In this document: positions 1 through 5,578 of the stretch, piece by piece | How positions within the stretch are numbered: the stretch's first letter is position 1 | How the letters are laid out: each line of letters starts with the position of its first letter | Assembly: GCA_947447845.1 (NCBI GenBank) | Contig: CANFNO010000183.1 | Coordinates: 1 to 6,214 of the forward strand | Reading direction: 5' to 3' | From: Burkholderiales bacterium | GTDB lineage: Bacteria > Pseudomonadota > Gammaproteobacteria > Burkholderiales > Burkholderiaceae | Length of the DNA stretch: 6,214 nt | Position numbers and translations under genes: made by a program | Notes under the pieces: model-generated | What the model was told of the DNA's origin: nothing | Seen by the model: only the letters and a program-made list of their open reading frames with translations | Databases searched by the model: none

Positions 1-1764
1 ATGCACCCGGATTACCACGCCACCGTGCTCGGTAAATTTAATGGCGTTGTTCACAATATTGATCAGGATCTGCCCCAACCGCAGGGCATCACCGCGCAGC
101 AGTTTGGGCATCTCCGGAGCGAGTTCGAGTTGCAAATTCAGGCCCTTCTCCGATGCCTTGCCGCCAGCCACATTCACAATGTGCTGCAGCACCTGATCCA
201 GATCGAAGATGCCGGATTCCAGTATGAGCTTGCCCGCATCGATTTTGGAAAAATCCAGAATGTCGTTGATGATGCTCAGCAGGTGTGTGCCTGACTTGTG
301 GATTTTTTCCAGATAGTCGCGCTGCACCGGGTTGGGATCGGTCTTGAGTGCCAGGTACACCATGCCCATGACCGAGTTCATGGGGGTGCGGATTTCGTGG
401 CTCATGTTGGCCAGAAACTGCCCCCGGCTGCGCTTGGCCATTTCGGCACTTTCCAGTGCCGCAGCCAACGCCTTCGTGCGCTCCTGCACACGCGATTCCA
501 GCGTCTCATTCACCTGGTGAAGTTTGGTCTCGTTGTCCTGCAGTGCCAGGCGAATGCGGTTCTCCTCGCTGATATCCCTAAACGTCACCACGGAACCATG
601 CTGTATCCCGCCCACCACCATGGGCGAACTGACGTAGTGCACTGGAAAATTGCTGCCGTCCTTGCGCCAGAAAACCTCGGTGTCACGGCTATAGGGTGCT
701 GCCTCGCGCGAGGAGACCAGCGTCGCACTGGTTTCTGCCGGGTAGGGTTTGCCATCCGGATCGCTGTGGTGAAACAGTGCATGGGCATTTTTGCCAATCA
801 TCTCCTCGGCCTGATAACCCAGCAATCGTGCCCCCGCCGGGCTGATAAAGGTCAACAAGCCTTCCTCATCCACCTGGCAAAGTCCCTCGCCCATGGACTC
901 CAGAATCAATTCTGCGTAGGCCTGGGCATCGGCCACGGCCTGGCGTGCGTTGCGGTGGAAAGTAATGTCATACAAGACCACCAGATGGGCGCCTTCAAAA
1001 GCGCTGCCGAGGTGAGCCATACCCGCCAAGACGTTGCGATGGCGGCCATCCTTGCACTGCACGGTGACTTCAAAGCGTTCAAACGCTGCGCCCTCCCGCA
1101 AGGATTTTTCGAGCCGCGCCTGCCATGTGGATTGCACCCAGGCACGGTACTGTGGATCTGGGTATGCCTTGGACCACCAATCTTCCAGGCTCCGGAGGTC
1201 CGCCAGCGTGTAGCCATAGGTTTTCACAAAAGCCGAGTTCAGTTGAACAATATTGCCAGCCGCGTCGTTGAGCGCAAAGGGCACTGGCGAGGCATCGAAG
1301 AGCGCGCGCTGTTGCTGCTCGCTTTTGCGCAAGGTTTCCGCAACACTTCGCGCGCTACTGGAATCGCTGAAGACCAGCATGACGTGCCCCGGGTTCGGGC
1401 TATAGGCAGACGCCGAAAACCACTTATTCAAGGTCGGCAAAAAATGCTCAAAAGTCTGGGGACTGTTTTCCTGAACAACGCGTGCCAGCAGGTGACGCAG
1501 GCTGTGGTCTTGCGTTTCAGCGACACCCGGCCAGGTGCTCCAGCGGCTTCCCAGTTCCAGTTGTAATCCGACCAAGGTATGAAACGCCGGGTTGACATGC
1601 AGCAGCGTGAAGTCGACGTCACCAGCGCCATCTACTTCCATACGCAAATAAGCCACGCCATTGGGCATGGATCCAAACAAGGCAGTCAGCGTTGCCTCGG
1701 TAAATGCGCCTGCAGCAGCCTGTGTATCTGGTGCGGGATTGGGGGCAGGCGACTGCGCGGCCAC
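1..1764 (-). CDS. PAS-rich sensor histidine kinase, N-terminal 588 residues (gene runs off the left edge)
   Basis: The frame is open from a stop at 1801-1803 to the window edge, with no stop codon inside. I place the start at the GTG at 1762-1764, two bases after the stop of the upstream receiver gene; no ATG lies before residue 33, so translational coupling is likely. Residues 1-22 are an Ala/Pro-rich tail. Three PAS-like domains follow: about 25-135 (degenerate), 154-272 (contains WW and YPDPxYR, typical of PAS) and 284-403 (contains HHSDPDGKPYP). A coiled coil spans 404-446. The HisKA domain has the H-box HEIRTPMN with phospho-accepting His456, then FSKIDAGK. The ATPase N-box NNAIKFTEHG (Asn573) begins just before the edge; G-boxes and any receiver or Hpt domains lie outside. 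No membrane segment is visible, so it is probably cytoplasmic. It autophosphorylates on His and is the obvious candidate donor for the receivers upstream. Confidence 0.93.
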   Translation of the reverse strand, partial: MAAQSPAPNPAPDTQAAAGAFTEATLTALFGSMPNGVAYLRMEVDGAGDVDFTLLHVNPAFHTLVGLQLELGSRWSTWPGVAETQDHSLRHLLARVVQENSPQTFEHFLPTLNKWFSASAYSPNPGHVMLVFSDSSSARSVAETLRKSEQQQRALFDASPVPFALNDAAGNIVQLNSAFVKTYGYTLADLRSLEDWWSKAYPDPQYRAWVQSTWQARLEKSLREGAAFERFEVTVQCKDGRHRNVLAGMAHLGSAFEGAHLVVLYDITFHRNARQAVADAQAYAELILESMGEGLCQVDEEGLLTFISPAGARLLGYQAEEMIGKNAHALFHHSDPDGKPYPAETSATLVSSREAAPYSRDTEVFWRKDGSNFPVHYVSSPMVVGGIQHGSVVTFRDISEENRIRLALQDNETKLHQVNETLESRVQERTKALAAALESAEMAKRSRGQFLANMSHEIRTPMNSVMGMVYLALKTDPNPVQRDYLEKIHKSGTHLLSIINDILDFSKIDAGKLILESGIFDLDQVLQHIVNVAGGKASEKGLNLQLELAPEMPKLLRGDALRLGQILINIVNNAIKFTEHGGVVIRVH

Positions 1765-1766
1765 GG

Positions 1767-2192
1767 TTAAAAGAGTTCCCTGATCAGGGCTGCCAATGAC
1801 TCACGCTCCAAGGGTTTGGTCAAGGTACCCAGCAGCTTAAAACGGCGTAGTTTGGCAACCAGCGCCGCACCACGCATCACGTCCTGCGATTGCCCCGAAA
1901 CAATGATCAGGCCACCCGTGTAATCCACCTTGGCCAGACCCTCCATGAATTGAAAGCCATCCTCTCCCGGAAGGTGCAAATCAATCAGCACCAGGTCAAA
2001 GCTGCCGGACTTGCCCGCTATCTTGCGCAAGGCTTCTGCAGTGCTGGTCACACAGGTCAGGTCAATCAATCCCAAACTCTTCAAAAGCTCGGAAATCAGG
2101 TCAAGCTGAAAGCTGTCGTCATCCAACACCAACACCCGAGCTTTGCTGCGGTTAAGCGGTGTGGCAGATGAGGGGGCTAAACTTTTCGTCAT
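1767..2192 (-). CDS. Single-domain response regulator (stand-alone CheY-like receiver)
   Basis: A 141-residue protein that is only a receiver domain preceded by about 17 polar residues. The acidic pocket is Asp24-Asp25 within LVLDDDSF, the phospho-acceptor is Asp71 in LIDLHLPGEDG, the switch residue is Ser99 in IIVSG, and the conserved lysine is Lys126 in LTKP. All phosphorylation residues are present, so it should accept phosphate. There is no output domain, so it should act by protein contact (CheY-like) or as a phosphate shuttle. The ATG is preceded by GGAT about 5 nt upstream, an acceptable ribosome site. It begins 12 nt after the chemoreceptor stop and ends 2 nt before the kinase start, which makes the kinase its likely partner. 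The Asp-Ser-Lys spacing (28 and 27 residues) is identical to the two other receivers in the cluster. Confidence 0.93.
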   Translation of the reverse strand: MTKSLAPSSATPLNRSKARVLVLDDDSFQLDLISELLKSLGLIDLTCVTSTAEALRKIAGKSGSFDLVLIDLHLPGEDGFQFMEGLAKVDYTGGLIIVSGQSQDVMRGAALVAKLRRFKLLGTLTKPLERESLAALIRELF

Positions 2193-2204
2193 GGTTATCC
2201 GTGT

Positions 2205-3335
2205 TCAGCGTCTGGCGCCGGTGTAAATCTGCTCTTGCATGCGGGAGGTCTGATTGAATGCCTGCAGCCACTCTTGCGAATCAGGCGTGCCGTCTTCTGT
2301 CAACTGGTGCAGGGTCTGCTCCATCAGTTGCATATTGTTGTGTGCGCCTTCAAGAATTTGAGAAACACGATCCTGAAACTGCATGGCAATGAGCAATTGC
2401 TCCACCTCACCGCGCACCACCATGCCGTGCTGGTTCATGGCGTCGGAGGAGTCACCCAATTTACGCACATGACCGAGCACATGCTCCACCAACTCCCCGG
2501 ACAGGCTCACCGAGTTCTTGTCCTGTTTGGTTGCCTCTTCTGCAGTGTTGAGCGTCGCATTCATAACGGAAGCGATCTGTCCGACGCGCTCGCCAATGCG
2601 TTTGCCGGTCTCGGCCGAGCGCTGCGATAGCATGCGCACCTCGGTCGCCACGACAGCGAAGCCGCGCCCGGACTCCCCCGCTCGGGCCGCCTCAATCGCG
2701 GCGTTAAGCGCCAGCAAATTGGTCTGCGCCGCGATGCTGCCCACATCCGATGCCATCGACTGCAACTCCAGGGTCTGCTTGGCTAGGCTGCGAATGTTGG
2801 TCAGCAAAATGTCCTTGCCCTCAATCATGCTGGAGAGGGATTGCACCACCGGCTGCAGCTCGCGCTCGCAAAGGGCCAACAGCTTGATGGTGCGGTCCTC
2901 CTGCTCATTGGTCTGTCCGGCGTGGCCAATGCCCGCCGCATCCAACTCACCCAGCACACTGGCAAAGCTGGAGGTCAATCGTTCCACGGCCTGCTCCGTT
3001 TGGGCTTTAACAATCGCCACATGCTCCTGCCACGCCGGCAACACATCCACAAGCAGTTCAATCGCTTTCTCGTGATGTGCATCGGTCTGCCATGACGGAT
3101 CGGCACCCTGCCACTCGTCACTTTTGGCATTCGTCTGCAAGAGGCGCCACACCGCAAAGCCCGAAAGCAATGCCACGCCTGCCAGGCACAAACCGGTAAC
3201 CCAGGCGTCATCGATCCACTGCGGAATGGCGGCCAAGACGACCAGCAGAACGGGCACACTGGCCCAACCCCACCGCGCGCTGTTGCCTGCGGAAGTAGTC
3301 TCGAATAGTGCTTGTGGATGTGGATTGGGCTGCAT
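2205..3335 (-). CDS. Membrane-anchored methyl-accepting chemotaxis protein without a sensory domain
   Basis: 376 residues from the ATG at 3333-3335; a TTG three codons upstream (3342-3344) would give 379, and neither has a strong ribosome site. Two membrane helices, about 24-40 and 44-66, are separated by only a few residues (WIDD), so there is essentially no periplasmic domain and no HAMP is recognisable. The rest is a long cytoplasmic helical hairpin. Its tip, around 201-240, has the family signature [20 protein letters not shown], then [12 protein letters not shown]. Residues that contact CheA/CheW in Tsr have counterparts here (Glu215, Arg218, Glu221, Arg224, Gly225). A possible methylation pair is Glu266-Glu267 in TAEEAT. 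There is no C-terminal CheR-tethering pentapeptide; the end is YTGARR. The descending arm carries QFQDRVSQ (319-326), like the CheZ active-site motif. No other che gene is in view; it lies between the phosphodiesterase and a receiver gene. Confidence 0.92.
   Translation of the reverse strand: MQPNPHPQALFETTSAGNSARWGWASVPVLLVVLAAIPQWIDDAWVTGLCLAGVALLSGFAVWRLLQTNAKSDEWQGADPSWQTDAHHEKAIELLVDVLPAWQEHVAIVKAQTEQAVERLTSSFASVLGELDAAGIGHAGQTNEQEDRTIKLLALCERELQPVVQSLSSMIEGKDILLTNIRSLAKQTLELQSMASDVGSIAAQTNLLALNAAIEAARAGESGRGFAVVATEVRMLSQRSAETGKRIGERVGQIASVMNATLNTAEEATKQDKNSVSLSGELVEHVLGHVRKLGDSSDAMNQHGMVVRGEVEQLLIAMQFQDRVSQILEGAHNNMQLMEQTLHQLTEDGTPDSQEWLQAFNQTSRMQEQIYTGARR
2358..2381 (-). other. CheZ-like FQDxxxQ motif inside the chemoreceptor
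   Basis: Encodes QFQDRVSQ, residues 319-326 of the chemoreceptor (ATG numbering), in the descending arm of the predicted coiled coil. CheZ has DFQDLTGQ in its long helical hairpin, where Asp143 and Gln147 are catalytic. Asp322 and Gln326 here have the same spacing. The match is seen directly; phosphatase activity is inferred. Confidence 0.5.
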
Positions 3336-3383
3336 CAGTACCAAAATCTCAAGTCGGTGGGGGGCTAAGGATAAGCCACTTTG

Positions 3384-4586
3384 TCAGCCCTTGCGGGCCT
3401 CGTCGCGCAGCCACTGGGTGCAAGCCTCAAAAGGCATGGGGCGCGCAAAAAAGTAGCCCTGCACGGTGTCGCAGCCACACTCTCTCACGTACTGCAATTG
3501 CTCCGCTGTTTCCACGCCTTCGGCGGTTACGGCCATCTTCAAATTGCTGCCCAGAGTGGCGGCTATGCGCAAAATGGTGCGCGCCTTTTCCTCCAGGATC
3601 GAACGCTGCACAAAGCTGCCGTCAATTTTGAGTTCGCGAAACGGCAGATCCACCAATTGCACCAGACTGGAATAGCCCGTGCCAAAGTCATCAATGGATA
3701 GTTTGAAGCCCATCAAAGAGAGCCGCGTCAGGCTCTCCATGGCCAGCGAGCGTTGCACCATCAAACGGCTTTCAGTCACCTCAATGATGAAATCATGGGC
3801 CTGTAAGCCGCTGTCCGTCACGAGCTTGTGCAAAGTCTCAGGCATATCCAGATTCAAGGCACTGTCCATTGATAGATTGATGGCCGCCTTGATTTCAATC
3901 CCCTGATCACGCCAGCGCGTCATATCGGCAATCACCTGGCTTGACATGGCATAAAACAATTCGTCGGAGAGATCCGCGCTTTCAATCGCCGGTATGAAAT
4001 GGCCGGGGCCCACCATGCCCCCTCCAGGCGCGCTGCCGGGCCAGCGGGCCAGGGCCTCAACCGCCACGGCTTGCCCGGTCATGGCATCCACCTTGGGTTG
4101 GTACCAGGGCACAAATTCGCTCTGCCTCAGGGCTTCGCGCAGGCGCTCAGGTGACAACGAGGCCGCATGGCTGCGCTGGCGTGCCGCAGACGGGGAGTCC
4201 ATTTTGACCAACAGCGCTTCCAGACTCTCCAAGGTGCTGGGCTTTGACAGCACACCCAACAAATTCAAATCGTGTGCACTGGCCAAACCGGCCGCGCTGT
4301 TGAGGATCTCGTCGGAAACCCCGGAGATCAGAATGATGGCTGCATCCAGATGGCGCTGGGCAAAGTGACGCATCAGCACCAAGCCGTCCATATCGGGCAT
4401 GGACAGGTCACTCAGGATAAGCCGGATATCCGCATGATGCTGGTCATAGAGTTGCAGTGCGGCCTGACCGGACGCGGCAAACAGCACGCGGCCCCAGCCC
4501 AGGCTTTGCAACTGCTGCCCGAGCACATCGAGCTGAAAATTGTCATCATCGACAACCAGAACAGTGGCATTTTCCCGTGTGGTCAT
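3384..4586 (-). CDS. REC-EAL response regulator, c-di-GMP phosphodiesterase (RocR-like architecture)
   Basis: 400 residues. An N-terminal receiver (about 8-128) has the acidic pocket in VVDDDNF, phospho-acceptor Asp60, switch Ser88 and Lys115. A linker of about 20 residues leads to an EAL domain (about 148-395), which hydrolyses cyclic di-GMP to pGpG in the cytoplasm. Every expected metal or catalytic residue is present: Glu177 (VEALARW), Asn237 (INLS), Glu269 and Glu272 (EVTES), Asp299-Asp300 (DDFGTGYSS), Lys320 and Asp322 (LKIDGSF), Glu356 (AEGVET, the general base) and Gln376 (QGYFFARP). I therefore expect an active enzyme controlled by receiver phosphorylation. Order and length match Pseudomonas RocR. 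The ATG follows the upstream receiver stop by 9 nt, and no strong ribosome site is visible, so coupling is likely. The chemoreceptor gene follows. Confidence 0.95.
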   Translation of the reverse strand: MTTRENATVLVVDDDNFQLDVLGQQLQSLGWGRVLFAASGQAALQLYDQHHADIRLILSDLSMPDMDGLVLMRHFAQRHLDAAIILISGVSDEILNSAAGLASAHDLNLLGVLSKPSTLESLEALLVKMDSPSAARQRSHAASLSPERLREALRQSEFVPWYQPKVDAMTGQAVAVEALARWPGSAPGGGMVGPGHFIPAIESADLSDELFYAMSSQVIADMTRWRDQGIEIKAAINLSMDSALNLDMPETLHKLVTDSGLQAHDFIIEVTESRLMVQRSLAMESLTRLSLMGFKLSIDDFGTGYSSLVQLVDLPFRELKIDGSFVQRSILEEKARTILRIAATLGSNLKMAVTAEGVETAEQLQYVRECGCDTVQGYFFARPMPFEACTQWLRDEARKG

Positions 4587-4595
4587 TAAGGCGAC

Positions 4596-5027
4596 TCAGA
4601 CTCTGGGGCTCAAGCCCAGGGCGGCCCACAGCTGTGATTGAGACACCGGCTTGGTAAAGGCGCCGAGCACCTGCAAACCGCTGCCTACTGCAATTTGGCG
4701 CGCCATATCGAGCATCTCGATATTCAGGCCACTGACCACGATCACGCCACCTTTGAACTGCATTTGTGCCAGTTGGTCCAGAAACTCCAGACCATCCATA
4801 TTGGGCATATAGACATCACAAATCAATACATCGGGAGGTTGCGCACAGGACTTGATGTGACGCAGGGCAGCAAACCCATCGACAGCCGTGGCGATGGAGC
4901 CCAGCATCAGGGGCGCTAAGGCCTCGCGCATGCTCTCCAAGGCAAAGTCATCGTCATCGACAACGAGAACAGAGTTTGGAGAACGCAAGATCGACATGTC
5001 ATTCACGGATGCATCCTCTTGGTTCAT
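4596..5027 (-). CDS. Single-domain response regulator, first gene of the signalling cluster
   Basis: 143 residues, receiver only. Key residues are the acidic pocket in LVVDDDDF, phospho-acceptor Asp71 in ICDVYMPNMDG, switch Ser99 in VVSG and Lys126 in FTKP. There is no output domain. The chosen ATG (5025-5027) follows an AGG ribosome site separated by C plus seven A's; an internal ATG at codon 11 (MSILRSP) is the alternative start, since residues 1-16 precede the receiver fold. It resembles the other stand-alone receiver in length, residue positions (71, 99, 126) and the GG(V/L)I(V/I)VSG and LGxxTKP segments, suggesting duplication. It heads the minus-strand cluster and is followed after 9 nt by the REC-EAL gene. 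A role as CheY-like messenger or phosphate sink is inferred only. Confidence 0.92.
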   Translation of the reverse strand: MNQEDASVNDMSILRSPNSVLVVDDDDFALESMREALAPLMLGSIATAVDGFAALRHIKSCAQPPDVLICDVYMPNMDGLEFLDQLAQMQFKGGVIVVSGLNIEMLDMARQIAVGSGLQVLGAFTKPVSQSQLWAALGLSPRV

Positions 5028-5088
5028 TTTTTTTGCCTAAAGAAGGCCTGCCCCGACATTACCACCAATGTAAGCCTCTGGTCTCCCA

Positions 5089-5116
5089 AAATATGAAAGA
5101 GAAGTTTCAAATATTT
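5089..5116. repeat. Imperfect inverted repeat, possible operator
   Basis: AAATATGAAA, a 6-nt spacer, then TTTCAAATATTT. The second arm is the reverse complement of the first with two extra A's. It lies between the two divergent genes, close to the minus-strand start, where a regulator could bind. The symmetry is seen; the regulator is unknown, and AT-rich DNA gives such repeats by chance. Confidence 0.35.
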
Positions 5117-5119
5117 CGA

Positions 5120-5142
5120 GGGTTTGACCCCACGCAAAACCC
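5120..5142. repeat. Inverted repeat overlapping the candidate -35 box
   Basis: GGGTTT (5120-5125) and AAACCC (5137-5142) are perfect reverse complements with an 11-nt gap. A shorter nested palindrome, GGGT-TTG-ACCC, occupies 5120-5130. The left part overlaps the putative -35 hexamer of the plus-strand promoter, so binding there would repress or modulate it. Inferred only. Confidence 0.3.
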
Positions 5143-5152
5143 GAAATAAAGT
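5124..5152 (+). promoter_or_regulatory. Candidate sigma70 promoter for the small plus-strand gene
   Basis: A -35 TTGACC (5 of 6 consensus) and a -10 TAAAGT (4 of 6) are separated by an optimal 17 nt. Transcription would start near 5159, leaving a leader of about 70 nt before the ATG at 5231. Found by eye. Confidence 0.4.
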
Positions 5153-5230
5153 CACTTCACAAGAGACAAAGAGCAGCATCAATAAAAACATAACAGAAGA
5201 AGCTTGTATTACGTCAGCGGGGAAAAATTC

Positions 5231-5578
5231 ATGAAACATACAAACATGCGGGTGGTAATGGGAAGTTCGGCAATCAAGGCGTTTGTTGCAGCGCCGAAGT
5301 CACTCAAGATTCTTGGTATTGTGCGTATGGGCCTTGAGTTTGGTCTTTTGGGACAGGATGCCGAAGGCCGGTATTTGCGTGTCAACGGCTCGCAAATCGA
5401 GCACCTGAATCGATCTGAGGTACTCGCAGCCATTGATTTCGCCCACGAAGTGGGACGCCGAACCCTCAACGAGGAAGTGCACCCGACTCCGGTGGTGAAC
5501 AAACCGGTGGTGGCGTTTCGCAAACGGCGCCACGCGCTTCCTGCACTGTTAAACCCCACGGACTTGCTCGCCGCCTGA
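5231..5578 (+). CDS. Small uncharacterised protein, 115 residues
   Basis: I do not recognise a named family. The ATG at 5231 is preceded by GGGGA about 7 nt upstream, which favours it over an upstream TTG (5204) and over internal ATGs at codons 6 and 10. The protein is basic at its N-terminus, has a mildly hydrophobic segment (about 11-42, AFVAAPKSLKILGIV then MGLEFGLLG), a compact core with DAEGRYLRVNGSQ and a helical stretch NRSEVLAAIDFAHEVGRR, and a Pro/Arg/Leu-rich tail. There is no clear signal peptide or enzyme motif. It is read divergently from the signalling cluster and convergently with the EAL gene, overlapping its end by 30 nt. The G-x-Y-x-x-V-N-G pattern looks like real protein rather than shadow sequence, and a ribosome site and promoter are in place. 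A regulatory link to the neighbours is possible but unsupported. Confidence 0.68.
   Translation: MKHTNMRVVMGSSAIKAFVAAPKSLKILGIVRMGLEFGLLGQDAEGRYLRVNGSQIEHLNRSEVLAAIDFAHEVGRRTLNEEVHPTPVVNKPVVAFRKRRHALPALLNPTDLLAA
5510..5533. terminator. Strong hairpin just beyond the EAL gene stop, possible terminator
   Basis: GTGGCGTTT (5510-5518) pairs with AAACG plus CCAC (5522-5526, 5530-5533) around a 3-nt loop and a 3-nt bulge, nine pairs in all. It lies 15 nt downstream of the minus-strand EAL stop, inside the coding sequence of the plus-strand gene. No T-run follows on either strand, so an intrinsic terminator is only a possibility. Confidence 0.25.

Larger units (their letters stand above)
5028..5230. 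promoter_or_regulatory. AT-rich divergent intergenic region between the receiver gene and the small plus-strand gene
   Basis: This 203-nt region must hold the promoter of the minus-strand cluster and that of the plus-strand gene. It is visibly richer in A and T than the flanking genes. It contains two inverted repeats (5089-5116 and 5120-5142) and a plausible plus-strand sigma70 promoter. I found no convincing sigma70 or FliA promoter for the minus strand; a sigma54-like GG-N10-GC spacing occurs around 5070-5087 but lacks the rest of the consensus. Confidence 0.6.

Noticed and set aside
1..294. Plus-strand open frame of 97 codons at the left edge.
   Set aside because: Antisense to the kinase HisKA/ATPase region; no independent motifs.
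298..1566. Plus-strand open frame of 422 codons.
   Set aside because: It lies wholly antisense to the histidine kinase, whose PAS, HisKA and N-box motifs are unmistakable. Its product is Gln/His/Arg-rich without domain motifs, a typical antisense shadow in GC-rich DNA.
2518..3075. Plus-strand open frame of 185 codons.
   Set aside because: Antisense to the chemoreceptor signalling domain; Ser/Ala/Arg-rich shadow of conserved helical codons.
3336..3383. Possible internal terminator between the phosphodiesterase and chemoreceptor genes.
   Set aside because: Only a 4-bp GGCT/AGCC stem is visible and no T-run follows; it does not justify splitting the operon.
5038..5059. FliA-like TAAAG followed by CCCGACAT on the plus strand.
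   Set aside because: The gap between the two elements is about 10 nt rather than the 15 needed, and the second element is a poor match.
5070..5087. Sigma54-like GG-N10-GC on the minus strand upstream of the first receiver gene.
   Set aside because: Only the minimal GG and GC are present; the surrounding TGGCAC and TTGCA consensus bases are mostly absent.
5024..5239. Minus-strand open frame of 71 codons with a hydrophobic segment, ending in an ATGA overlap with the first receiver gene.
   Set aside because: No ribosome site at its ATG; it begins antisense to the start of the plus-strand gene and fills an AT-rich promoter region, where hydrophobic frames arise by chance. The ATGA overlap keeps it worth a glance, but I do not call it.
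5209..5559. Minus-strand open frame of 116 codons opposite the small plus-strand gene.
   Set aside because: Composition is Arg/Ser/Thr-rich with no recognisable pattern, and it has no ribosome site. The plus-strand frame has a better start context and a more protein-like sequence.
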